A program made the translations under genes and the position numbers. Positions 1-7,733 of a stretch of DNA of 15,179 nt are shown piece after piece. Each line of letters opens with the position of its first letter. The first letter of the stretch is position 1. The notes beneath the pieces are model-generated. The model was not told where the DNA came from, made no database searches, and was given only the letters and a program-made list of their open reading frames with translations. The stretch comes from Gammaproteobacteria bacterium UBA3532 (GTDB lineage Bacteria; Pseudomonadota; Gammaproteobacteria; Enterobacterales; UBA3532), in assembly GCA_002376965.1 (NCBI GenBank), contig DFOV01000228.1:1-15179 (forward strand), in the 5' to 3' direction.

Positions 1-1
1 G

Positions 2-748
2 GTTGCTACATCAGCATTTGCTTTCGGTGGCGGTGGTGGTCTTAATTTTAAAGATCCTAAAGGTGACGATTACGGCCCGGGTAATTACATATACCCAACC
101 GATGCTGTATACAAAAAAGGCTCTTTTGATTTAACAGGCCTTAAAGTAAAAACAAAGAAAGATAACGTCACATTTGAAGTGTCTGTTGACTCTAAGCTAG
201 AGGATCCATGGGGAATGGGTTCAGGTTTCGCTATTCAGATGGCATTCATCTTTATCGACGTAGATGGCAAAGCTGGTAGTGGCTACACTGATAGCTTACC
301 TGGCCTAAATGTTGGATTTGCTGAAGACTCAGCTTGGGATAAAGTGGTCATTCTTTCTCCTCAAAAACAAGCCCGCGTTCTTTCCGAAATCACTATTAAA
401 GCACCAGACAAGAAAGGTGTGATTTTAGTCCCTGGTAAAACCCAAGGCATTGGCAAGAAAATCAAGGGCTCAGTTAGTCTTGAAGAGATCGGTGAAGGCA
501 ATCCAAAAGACTGGGGCTATCAGGTGGTTCTTCAATCTAACGAAGGCTTCCCAGCGAAAACTGACTTGCTAACACGTAAAGTTAACGAATTCGAAGGTCA
601 GCATCGTTTTGGTGGTGGTAACGACTTCGACTGCGATCCTCACGCTATTGACATTCTCGGCGACGACCAAAAAGAACAGTTGGCCTATGAGTGTGACGAT
701 GAAGGTAACAGCGTTAAGCAAGCTACCTTACACATGATTCGTAAATAA
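2..748 (+). CDS. Secreted Glucodextran_C-like (DOMON-like) binding protein, 5' end missing
   Basis: The frame is open from base 2, so the gene starts to the left of the window; the internal GTG at 179 is not the start. The first visible residues (VATSAFA, then FGGGGG) look like the end of a signal peptide with an A-x-A cleavage site, so only some 15-20 residues are probably missing. The mature part (about 240 residues) matches the plan of the C-terminal module of glucodextranase (Pfam Glucodextran_C). It has a DPKGDDYGPG opening, a YIYPTD strand, the DPWGMGSGFAIQ region, an FIFIDVDG strand, PGLN, a W-D-K-V-V strand, and a closing HRFGGGND followed by HAIDILG. In known enzymes this module accompanies glycosidase domains; here it stands alone with no catalytic domain. 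Its likely place is the periplasm or cell surface, binding an alpha-glucan. It is a paralogue of the protein encoded at 2930-4237. The fold call is fairly sure; ligand and role are inferred. Confidence 0.75.
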   Translation, partial: VATSAFAFGGGGGLNFKDPKGDDYGPGNYIYPTDAVYKKGSFDLTGLKVKTKKDNVTFEVSVDSKLEDPWGMGSGFAIQMAFIFIDVDGKAGSGYTDSLPGLNVGFAEDSAWDKVVILSPQKQARVLSEITIKAPDKKGVILVPGKTQGIGKKIKGSVSLEEIGEGNPKDWGYQVVLQSNEGFPAKTDLLTRKVNEFEGQHRFGGGNDFDCDPHAIDILGDDQKEQLAYECDDEGNSVKQATLHMIRK

Positions 749-761
749 GATTATAAGAAGT

Positions 762-794
762 AGGGAATATTCGCATGTTGGATATTCCCTTTTT
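762..794 (+). terminator. Terminator-like hairpin between the first binding protein and the barrel gene
   Basis: A 9-bp perfect stem (AGGGAATAT at 762-770 with ATATTCCCT at 782-790) encloses an 11-nt loop and is followed by TTTT. It lies 13 bp after the stop codon and only 22 bp before the next start, leaving little room for a full promoter between them. It may be a partial terminator or 3'-end stabiliser within an operon. The stem is AT-rich and the T-run short, so termination is probably incomplete. Confidence 0.55.
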
Positions 795-816
795 AGTAAC
801 GAGAGAGGGATAAATA

Positions 817-2859
817 ATGGGTTTTAAGAAAACTGCTCTTGCGACCTTAATCGGTGCAGCTGTAACTATTCCTGCCACTGTTAGTGCAGAAGGTTTAGAA
901 TGGTTCGGTAGTGTTTATGTTAAATTTTTGGATGGTAACGACCACAGCAATAACGGCATGTATAGCCTTGGTGGTACCTATCCTAGCGCCCCAGACGGTG
1001 GTGACCAAGGTCAAGCCATTGAGTTTGAAATGCTATTTAAATCTCAAGTTTCCAAGCAAGTAGAAATGGGCGGACGTCTTAAAGGGCGTTTTAACCGTAA
1101 CTACTGGGCGAACTTTGGTGGGTTTGGTCCTGGCGACGAAGACGGCCTTGAGAGCGCGCAATACTTCAAGGTACGTGGTACTTATGTCACTGTTACTCCA
1201 GGTTATAGCTGGATTAACTCTATTACCTTGGGCTCAAATGACTTCGGTCAATTTGATGCGTGGACAATAGGTAAAATGCGCTACATCGACCGCGACAATG
1301 GTTCCGGTATCGTAGCTAGCGGCTCTATCGGTGATATTGCTCGTTGGGATTTCACTCGTATGTCTCTTCCAAAGCTTTGGGCTGGGCCAGGTTGGCAGAC
1401 TACCTCAGCTGACAAGACTACACGCGGTTCTTATAACACCAGTGTATTTGCTCAAGACGCTGCTTATGCCCTGCAATTCACTTTCGATGGCAGCGATATG
1501 GTTCAAGCTCGAACTGTATTCGAATATGTGATCGACGAAGAGCTTTATGATGGTGATGATGATCCAAGTGATGGGCGTCGCACTACGCCTCGCGTAGAAA
1601 ATACTGTTGTTGGTGGTGTTGTTTCTTTTACCGGTAGCGATATGGTTGGTGTTTCTGCTACCTACTACTACAGTGATTTCAAAAACGACCTTAATCTAGG
1701 TGGCGATTATGGCGGAGGTCGCTGGACTCCATACATTAATGGTGATGAAAGTGACTGGGCTGGTAAACTAAATATCGATATTACTGATATTGGTATTGAT
1801 GATTTCGGTGTGAACTTCGAACTATTCCGTATCGGTGCAGACTATACATCTGTTGTTGCGGCTCGACGTGAATCTGACGTTCTTCTTACTGAAGGTTTCG
1901 AAGGTTCATTCATGATGCGTAACCTTACTGAAGGTTCACTAGGTATCGGTGGTTTCAATGGGGCTGCTCAGCAGGTAGTTACTCTTAACGTTGATAATGA
2001 GTTCGCAGACTTCGATGAAAAAGCTGCTCAAACTGTTATTGGCTGGCAGGGTATTACTGTCGCGCCTCGCATCAATATCGCAGATATAGATGTTTCTGGT
2101 GAGTTCACCTATATCGACTATGATTCAAACTGGGAGAACTTCGATGACCAATACGAAATGGTTGGTGAATCAATGGTTCCTCTTTATCCACAAATGGAAG
2201 GCGATTCCAGCATTGGTATAGGCAGTGGATGGCGCTCAGCATTCCAGGCTGACCAAGATAGAGAAACTGTTATTGCGGTATTGAAAGCTGCTTACACTCT
2301 AGATGTTGGTAAAGGTCTTAATACTGGTCTTCGCTTGAAGTTCATCGATGATGCGGATAACCGTGTTACTTCAGAGTCTCGTTTCAATGAAGTTTACGCT
2401 AGCGGTGGTTTAGATTCATTAGATGATGATGACCGTGATTTCGAGATGTTCCTTTTTGAACCAACCATCGGTTATCAAGTTCATAACGACCTGTATGCAA
2501 AGTTAACTTATGGTTATTATGATATCGACGTAAATGACGGTAAAGTAGGCTACGGTGATGATGGTCATCCAGGTAAAGGCTGGACTGCTCCATATGAAAC
2601 TGGTGAGCACGAGCGTCATAGCTTATTGCTACAATTCGACTACTTCTTACCTGGTTTGGAAGTTGGTTCAAGCTTACAATGGATCAATCAATACTATGAT
2701 CCTAAATTCCAGTTCAACAACGAGCAAGATCGTTTAGCGCGTGTCAGCGTTAACGAAGAAGGTGATACTGTTGTAGCCACTGGGTTAGGTGATGTTGTTG
2801 ACGAAGAAGCAAAATCTCGTCAATATCGCATGAAAACCTGGGTTAAAGTTAAGTTTTAA
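817..2859 (+). CDS. Outer-membrane beta-barrel protein, porin-like, family not recognised
   Basis: This 680-residue protein starts with a clear Sec signal peptide (residues 1-24, positive GFKK then a hydrophobic core, cleavage after VSA). The rest shows alternating polar/hydrophobic strands rich in Gly, Asp, Tyr and Trp, separated by acidic loops such as DGDDDPSDGR and LDSLDDDDRD. It ends in MKTWVKVKF, with the terminal Phe and alternating hydrophobic residues expected of a BAM-assembled barrel. There is no TonB box or plug domain that I can see, which argues against a TonB-dependent receptor. ATG 817 follows a GAGAGAGGGA ribosome-binding site. Lying between two Glucodextran_C-like secreted proteins and upstream of malQ, it is a candidate channel for alpha-glucan oligosaccharides. 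It could equally be an alginate-export-like or other large porin. The outer-membrane location is well supported; the substrate is inference. Confidence 0.8.
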   Translation: MGFKKTALATLIGAAVTIPATVSAEGLEWFGSVYVKFLDGNDHSNNGMYSLGGTYPSAPDGGDQGQAIEFEMLFKSQVSKQVEMGGRLKGRFNRNYWANFGGFGPGDEDGLESAQYFKVRGTYVTVTPGYSWINSITLGSNDFGQFDAWTIGKMRYIDRDNGSGIVASGSIGDIARWDFTRMSLPKLWAGPGWQTTSADKTTRGSYNTSVFAQDAAYALQFTFDGSDMVQARTVFEYVIDEELYDGDDDPSDGRRTTPRVENTVVGGVVSFTGSDMVGVSATYYYSDFKNDLNLGGDYGGGRWTPYINGDESDWAGKLNIDITDIGIDDFGVNFELFRIGADYTSVVAARRESDVLLTEGFEGSFMMRNLTEGSLGIGGFNGAAQQVVTLNVDNEFADFDEKAAQTVIGWQGITVAPRINIADIDVSGEFTYIDYDSNWENFDDQYEMVGESMVPLYPQMEGDSSIGIGSGWRSAFQADQDRETVIAVLKAAYTLDVGKGLNTGLRLKFIDDADNRVTSESRFNEVYASGGLDSLDDDDRDFEMFLFEPTIGYQVHNDLYAKLTYGYYDIDVNDGKVGYGDDGHPGKGWTAPYETGEHERHSLLLQFDYFLPGLEVGSSLQWINQYYDPKFQFNNEQDRLARVSVNEEGDTVVATGLGDVVDEEAKSRQYRMKTWVKVKF

Positions 2860-2881
2860 TCTAAGCGTTTGATGTGTTACC

Positions 2882-2909
2882 AAGGGGGGCGTAAGTTGCC
2901 CCCCTTTTT
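2882..2909 (+). terminator. Strong intrinsic terminator after the barrel gene
   Basis: GGGGGGC (2884-2890) pairs with GCCCCCC (2898-2904) around a 7-nt loop. AA before and TT after can lengthen the stem to 9 bp, and the 3' arm runs into TTTTT (2905-2909). It starts 23 bp after the barrel stop codon. Its GC-rich stem and T-run make it a textbook rho-independent terminator. The next gene begins only 20 bp further on, so that gene depends on read-through or on a promoter overlapping this hairpin or the end of the barrel gene. Confidence 0.8.
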
Positions 2910-2929
2910 ATTAGTTTATGGATATATTT

Positions 2930-4237
2930 ATGAGAACAATTTTCGCTGCGCTTACTTTTGTATTTTGCAGTCAAGTCTTCGCGCAATCCCTTTTTATATT
3001 TGAAGATGTTAAAGGCGATGACCATGGCTGGGGAGAGGTTAATTATCCGGTTGGCGGTAAACTCAGGCCTGGCGACCTCGATATCCTCAGTGTAGAAGCT
3101 GAAGATGATGGTGATAGCGTCACTTTCAGCGTCAAATTCAAGAACAAAATAGACTCTCCCGAGGGTGTCTATGGTGATGACACCGGACAGCCTATTTCTT
3201 CTTACGTCAGAGAAGCTTTTTACAAGCAAAATATTGATATATATATCAATACACATTCTGACGATGCTCCCTATTTTAGAGGCTTGGTTCCTGGACGAAA
3301 TGCTCGTTTGCCTAACGATAAGACATGGAATAAAGCCATTGTAGTTACACCTCGCCCAGCGGCGATAGGCGATGTGATAACACAACAACTGGTGCGTAAA
3401 CTTAAAAAGCGCTTAGCTAGTGAAGGTGTACGTGTACCAGATGAAGACAGTTTAGAAGATGATATACAAAAAAAGGTGCTACCCAACTTTTATTTTCCTT
3501 CTCGTAGTAGAGTATATGGGCGTAAATTAAAGTTTAGTGTTCCTAAAGCGTTTTTGGGTGGAACGCCTCAGAAAAATTGGGAATATCTAGTTGTAGTTAC
3601 TGGTGCAGATGTAGAAACGCGTGGTAGCTTGCCTTTTATGCAAGAAGATGAGCAGCCTGTATTTATGCGCCCAGTTGTTGGTGGCGGCAATGGCTCAACT
3701 TTTGGCGGTATGTTCAGAGCTAATGCTTATACTCCGCATATTATTGATGTGCTGATACCGACAGATAAAACACAAGAACAGCTTTTATCATTGGCCGATG
3801 AAAACACCCAGCAATTTGCTGTGTTGCCGATGTTGAGCCCTGAGAAGTATCCTGGCTTTGATATGCCGGATATCGATGCATCTTTTCGTGGTAAAGGATA
3901 CGCTGAATATGATCCATGGAGCGCTTTAGATAGAAGTCCTCATGCGACTAGAAGCTCATTAGATGCAACGAGTACGAATTCTATTGTTATAAGCCCCGCA
4001 GAAAGAAAAGAAAGCAGTGGCGCGGAAAAGGAACCTTCGGTTTCCAATCATACGCAAACGCTGTCAGAAAAAGCACTTAACCCCTACAGTGAAGAGCAAG
4101 CAAAGAAAGAAAATTTTAATCCGTCTAACCGACCACCACTGGAAAGGCTTAAGGAGCTTGAGACTTTGCGTGAGGAAGGTAAGATTTCCGAAAAAGAATA
4201 CGATGAGTTACGCCGACGTATAATTATGTCGATATAA
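2930..4237 (+). CDS. Secreted Glucodextran_C-like protein with C-terminal SHOCT-like domain
   Basis: I place the start at the ATG at 2930 (435 residues). That gives the signal peptide MRTIFAALTFVFCSQVFA followed by QSLF, whereas the in-frame ATG at 2918 would put Asp in the n-region; neither start has a strong ribosome-binding site. Residues from about 20 to 310 follow the Glucodextran_C plan: FEDVKGDDHGWG, an IDIYINT strand, PGRNARLPNDKTWNKAIVV, RKLKFSVPKAFLGG, WEYLVVVTGADV, and GGMFRANAYTPHIIDVLIP. A Ser/Glu/Lys-rich linker runs from about residue 320 to 400. The last 34 residues (LERLKELETLREEGKISE onward) form the two-helix SHOCT pattern, often an oligomerisation or interaction module. 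There is no catalytic motif. It is a diverged paralogue of the protein at the left edge. Expected in the periplasm or on the surface, probably alpha-glucan binding; the ligand is inferred. Confidence 0.72.
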   Translation: MRTIFAALTFVFCSQVFAQSLFIFEDVKGDDHGWGEVNYPVGGKLRPGDLDILSVEAEDDGDSVTFSVKFKNKIDSPEGVYGDDTGQPISSYVREAFYKQNIDIYINTHSDDAPYFRGLVPGRNARLPNDKTWNKAIVVTPRPAAIGDVITQQLVRKLKKRLASEGVRVPDEDSLEDDIQKKVLPNFYFPSRSRVYGRKLKFSVPKAFLGGTPQKNWEYLVVVTGADVETRGSLPFMQEDEQPVFMRPVVGGGNGSTFGGMFRANAYTPHIIDVLIPTDKTQEQLLSLADENTQQFAVLPMLSPEKYPGFDMPDIDASFRGKGYAEYDPWSALDRSPHATRSSLDATSTNSIVISPAERKESSGAEKEPSVSNHTQTLSEKALNPYSEEQAKKENFNPSNRPPLERLKELETLREEGKISEKEYDELRRRIIMSI

Positions 4238-4261
4238 ATCAGTTGAGAGGTAAATGACACT

Positions 4262-6463
4262 ATGTCACAAGTCGACGCCATTAATCATTTAGCCGATATT
4301 GTAAACATGCGTTCACACTATATTGACGCATGGGGCAATCATCAGGAAGTGACATTCGAAAACAAAAAGCGTTTGTTAGGGGCTATGGGCTTTGAAGTTG
4401 ATAACTTGGAAGCGCTTCAAAGAACGGTTTATGAAAAGGAAAATAGCAAATGGAATGAGTTATTGGCGCCTGTAAAGGTTTGTCGTATAGACGAGCCTCT
4501 TTCAATTGAATTCAGTATCAAGGAAGTTGCTTCAGCAGAGCACTTTACTTGGGAATTGCAAATCGAAGATGGTGATTTCCATAGCGGTGTATTAATTCCG
4601 GAGGAACTCGAGGTTCTCGAATCTAAAGAGCTTGAGGGTATTCGCTATAACCGTTACCGCTTTATCCCGCCTGTCGTTCCAGATCTTGGATATCATAAAT
4701 TCAATTTGCGCTCGCGACAAAGCGATAGTCCAGTGACAGGCACGATGAGCCTTATTGTTGTTCCTACCCGTTGCTTTCAGCCTGAACCAATCTGTGATGG
4801 TGGGAAGGTGTGGGGAGCTTCGGTACAGCTATATACACTGCGTTCTGAGCGCAACTGGGGTGTCGGTGACTTCACTGATCTAAAGGTGTTGGCAAAATCA
4901 TCTGGAGCTGAAGGATGCCATGTGTTGGGGTTAAATCCTATGCACGCCATGTTCCCTCACAATGCTCATGCGTATAGCCCTTATAGCCCCTCTAGCCGAT
5001 TATATATCAATATCATATACATTGATCCGGTGGCTACCCCAGAGTATGAAAAGTCCGAAGCAGCCAAGGCTTTAATGGCTGATAAGGAGTTTCAAGCTGA
5101 GCTAGAGCGATTACGTGGCGTTGATAACGTTGATTATCCAGGAGTGGTTGCGGCCAAACGACGCATGTTTGAGTTGATATTCGAACAGTTCACTCAAGAT
5201 TTAGAAAATAATACTGAGCGTGCGCAAGCTTTCCATACTTATTGTGAGAAAGAAGGAGAGCAGCTTTTCCGTCATGCGCTTTATGAGGCGCTTCAGGAGC
5301 ATTTCTATGCCCAGGACTGGAGTTATTGGGGATGGCCGGTATGGCCGGAAGAGTACCGTGATCCCGAGGGCGAAGCGCCTGCTCAATTCGCCAAAGAGCA
5401 CGCAAAACGTGTTCAGTTTTTCCAATATTTGCAATGGTTGGCGTACCAGCAGTTAGAAGAAGCCAACAATACTGCTAAAGACAGCGGCATGGCGGTTGGT
5501 TTATATCGTGATCTTGCCGTTGGTATTGACCGAGCAGGTACCGAGGCATGGAGCTGCCAAGACCTTTACACCAAAGACGCTAACGTTGGTGCGCCACCAG
5601 ATGCTTTGTGTACCCAGGGCCAGGATTGGGGGCTACCAGCGCTTAACCCAGATGTTTTGATAAATAGCGGCTATGAGTCATTTATTCAGTTGATGCGCGC
5701 GAACATGCAAGGAACTGGTGCTCTACGTATCGACCATGTTTTGGGAATGATGCGCTTGTGGTGGGTACCGCTTCCAGGAAGTTCTGCTGACGGGTGCTAT
5801 GTTTACTATCCTCTTGACGATCTTTTCGGCATCATTGCGCTAGAAAGTCAGCGTAACCAATGTATGGTAATTGGCGAAGACTTAGGTACGGTTCCTGATG
5901 AAATCCGTATTGGTATGTCGCGTATTGGCCTGTTCTGTTACCGTGTCTTTTTCTTCGAGCGTAATGAAGACAATACTTTCCTTGCACCTGAAGACTATCC
6001 TGAAGAAGCTTTGGCGACAGTTAGTACCCATGACTTACCAACGCTACAAGGCTACTGGCAGTCCAGAGATATTGAAGTACGTGATAAGCTGGGCATGATT
6101 CCTACTCCTGAAATGCGCCAGCAACAGTTTGATGGCCGTTCGGAAGACCGCCACCTGTTGTTGACGACTCTGCAAGAGCAAGGCATTGAGTATGGAGAGC
6201 TACCTGATAGTGGCTTTGGTCATCCTGAAATGACAGAAGACCTGCGCAGCGCGATACAGGTTTGGGTCGCTAGAACAGCTTCACGAATGATGTTAGTTCA
6301 ATTGGAAGATATTCTTGGTATGACCGATCAGGTTAATCTACCAGGTACCGATCGAGAGTATCCTAACTGGCAGCGCAAGCTCAGTGCTAATGTTGAGCAA
6401 ATATTTGCCACTGATGGTGCTAAGAAAATGGCACGAGCTCTTACTGAAGCGCGTAACCGCTAG
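4262..6463 (+). CDS. malQ: 4-alpha-glucanotransferase (amylomaltase, GH77)
   Basis: Cytoplasmic enzyme that moves 4-alpha-glucanosyl units between maltodextrins, releasing glucose and building longer chains. At 733 residues it is the long E. coli-type MalQ (about 690), with an N-terminal accessory region up to about residue 180 and then the GH77 barrel starting at W184 (WGASVQLYTLRSERNWGVGD). The catalytic residues are in place: nucleophile D491 (LRIDHVLGMMRLWW), acid/base E539 (VIGEDLGTVP) and transition-state stabiliser D591 (STHDLPT). Other family signatures are HAYSPYSPSSRLYIN, GLYRDLAVGID and GAPPDALCTQGQDWGLPALN. The start ATG follows GAGAGG at 4245-4250 with a rather long 11-nt spacing. 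The gene lies 24 bp after the SHOCT-bearing binding protein, so the two are probably co-transcribed, linking that surface protein to alpha-glucan use. Confidence 0.95.
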   Translation: MSQVDAINHLADIVNMRSHYIDAWGNHQEVTFENKKRLLGAMGFEVDNLEALQRTVYEKENSKWNELLAPVKVCRIDEPLSIEFSIKEVASAEHFTWELQIEDGDFHSGVLIPEELEVLESKELEGIRYNRYRFIPPVVPDLGYHKFNLRSRQSDSPVTGTMSLIVVPTRCFQPEPICDGGKVWGASVQLYTLRSERNWGVGDFTDLKVLAKSSGAEGCHVLGLNPMHAMFPHNAHAYSPYSPSSRLYINIIYIDPVATPEYEKSEAAKALMADKEFQAELERLRGVDNVDYPGVVAAKRRMFELIFEQFTQDLENNTERAQAFHTYCEKEGEQLFRHALYEALQEHFYAQDWSYWGWPVWPEEYRDPEGEAPAQFAKEHAKRVQFFQYLQWLAYQQLEEANNTAKDSGMAVGLYRDLAVGIDRAGTEAWSCQDLYTKDANVGAPPDALCTQGQDWGLPALNPDVLINSGYESFIQLMRANMQGTGALRIDHVLGMMRLWWVPLPGSSADGCYVYYPLDDLFGIIALESQRNQCMVIGEDLGTVPDEIRIGMSRIGLFCYRVFFFERNEDNTFLAPEDYPEEALATVSTHDLPTLQGYWQSRDIEVRDKLGMIPTPEMRQQQFDGRSEDRHLLLTTLQEQGIEYGELPDSGFGHPEMTEDLRSAIQVWVARTASRMMLVQLEDILGMTDQVNLPGTDREYPNWQRKLSANVEQIFATDGAKKMARALTEARNR

Positions 6464-6475
6464 GCTGCATAGCTC

Positions 6476-6516
6476 ATGGTGAGGGGGCTTTCTTCTCCTC
6501 ACCATATTCCCTCACC
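6476..6516 (+). other. Inverted repeat with two alternative pairings downstream of malQ
   Basis: ATGGTGAGG (6476-6484) is exactly complementary to CCTCACCAT (6497-6505), giving a 9-bp hairpin with a 12-nt pyrimidine-rich loop. The same left arm (GGTGAGGG, 6478-6485) can instead pair with CCCTCACC at 6509-6516. No T-run follows, so it is not a classic intrinsic terminator. It may be a 3'-end stabiliser or processing site between malQ and the kinase-like gene. Pairing is directly visible; function is not. Confidence 0.45.
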
Positions 6517-6542
6517 CTGTCTCTATTCATAGGCGTCTGACT

Positions 6543-7730
6543 ATGAAGTTTCAAATATCTAGCCCACAACGCTATCCAAGCAATCCGCAGTATCCTTGGG
6601 AAAAGCCCTTGGCTATGTGGGAAGATCGCATGATTGTTAATGTACCTCGTGGGATCTCACGCAATTTGGTGCGGTTCATTGAAGATGAGGGATGTGTTTA
6701 TGCTGTCAAAGAAATCCCAGACAAAGTGGCGCTGCGTGAGTATGATTTGCTCAAAGAGTTAAATGAGCTTGAGCTTCCCGTTGTTCAGCCGGTTGGCGTG
6801 CTGACCGAGCGCCATTGGGAAGGGGAGTCGATCAAAGCCCTTTTGGTCACTAGGTTTTTAAAGTTTGCGCTACCTTTTCGTACCCTGATCTCAGGTGGCT
6901 TCTTTGCCGCTCAGCAAGAGCGTTTACTTGATGCGTTAGTTGATTTGATCGTAAGGCTGCATTTGGCCGGATTTTACTGGGGCGACTGCTCATTATCCAA
7001 TACGTTGTTTCGCCTTGATGCAGGGCGCTTTGCGGCATATCTGGTGGATGCTGAAACTGGTGAAATTCATCCTACTCTGTCTAAAGGTCAACGAGAATAC
7101 GATCTGGAATTGGCAGAGCAGAATATTGCTGGTGAACTCATGGACTTGGCTGCGGGGTTTGGTTTGCCTGACGGGGTTGACCCGATAGATACCGCGCAGG
7201 AGTTAGTTGCGCGCTATCACCGACTATGGGGTGAACTAACCGATGACGAGGTCTTTGCGCGTACTGAAAATTACCGTATTGAGGCCAGAATCAATCGATT
7301 AAACCAGCTAGGTTTTGATGTTGAAGAGCTTGAATTGGAAACGGTAGAGGGCGGTCATCGGCTAAGAATGAAGCCTAAAGTGGTGGAGTCGGGCCATCAT
7401 ACCAAATTATTGCAGTCGTTAACTGGTTTGGTGGTGCAAGAGAATCAGGCTCGTCGATTACTAAATGATATTCACCGCTACCGTGTATGGCTTGAAGGTG
7501 AGGGCAAGGTGGCGGGTTCCGACAGCGTGATGGCTTTTCGATGGTATACCGATGTTTACCTGGCCGCGCTGGAGGCAATACCCTCCGATTTTCGGAAAAC
7601 ATTGGATGACCCAGAAATATTCCACCAATTACTCGAACACCGTTGGTTTTTGTCGGAGGCCGCCGGCCAAGATGTCGGTTTATCCGAAACCATAACCTCT
7701 TATGTAAAAAACGTATTATCAAAGAAATAG
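6543..7730 (+). CDS. DUF4032 / WaaP (lipopolysaccharide kinase)-like protein
   Basis: This 395-residue protein has a protein-kinase-like N-terminal half. K56 (VYAVKEIP) is the likely ATP-binding Lys, E66 (LREYDLL) the helix-C Glu, D148 with N153 (WGDCSLSNTLF) the catalytic loop, and D169 (YLVDAETGE) the metal-binding DFG-equivalent. The complete set suggests an active phosphotransferase rather than a pseudokinase. The C-terminal half (about 180-395) fits the DUF4032 architecture, with long helical stretches. There is no signal peptide or membrane segment, so it is cytoplasmic. The ATG at 6543 is preceded only by a weak AGGCG. It lies 79 bp after malQ and directly abuts the nitroreductase gene. 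The substrate is unknown; a sugar, an LPS core sugar or a protein are all possible. Family assignment is from motif memory and fairly firm. Confidence 0.72.
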   Translation: MKFQISSPQRYPSNPQYPWEKPLAMWEDRMIVNVPRGISRNLVRFIEDEGCVYAVKEIPDKVALREYDLLKELNELELPVVQPVGVLTERHWEGESIKALLVTRFLKFALPFRTLISGGFFAAQQERLLDALVDLIVRLHLAGFYWGDCSLSNTLFRLDAGRFAAYLVDAETGEIHPTLSKGQREYDLELAEQNIAGELMDLAAGFGLPDGVDPIDTAQELVARYHRLWGELTDDEVFARTENYRIEARINRLNQLGFDVEELELETVEGGHRLRMKPKVVESGHHTKLLQSLTGLVVQENQARRLLNDIHRYRVWLEGEGKVAGSDSVMAFRWYTDVYLAALEAIPSDFRKTLDDPEIFHQLLEHRWFLSEAAGQDVGLSETITSYVKNVLSKK

Positions 7731-7733
7731 GTG

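Noticed and set aside
2918..2932. Upstream ATG at 2918 as the start of the second binding protein
   Set aside because: It has no ribosome-binding site and would add MDIF in front of an otherwise good signal peptide; ATG 2930 fits better, though 2918 cannot be excluded.
2861..3388. 175-residue open frame on the minus strand opposite the SHOCT-bearing protein
   Set aside because: It lies antisense to a better-supported gene with a signal peptide and recognised domain, crosses the terminator, and its translation shows no family pattern.
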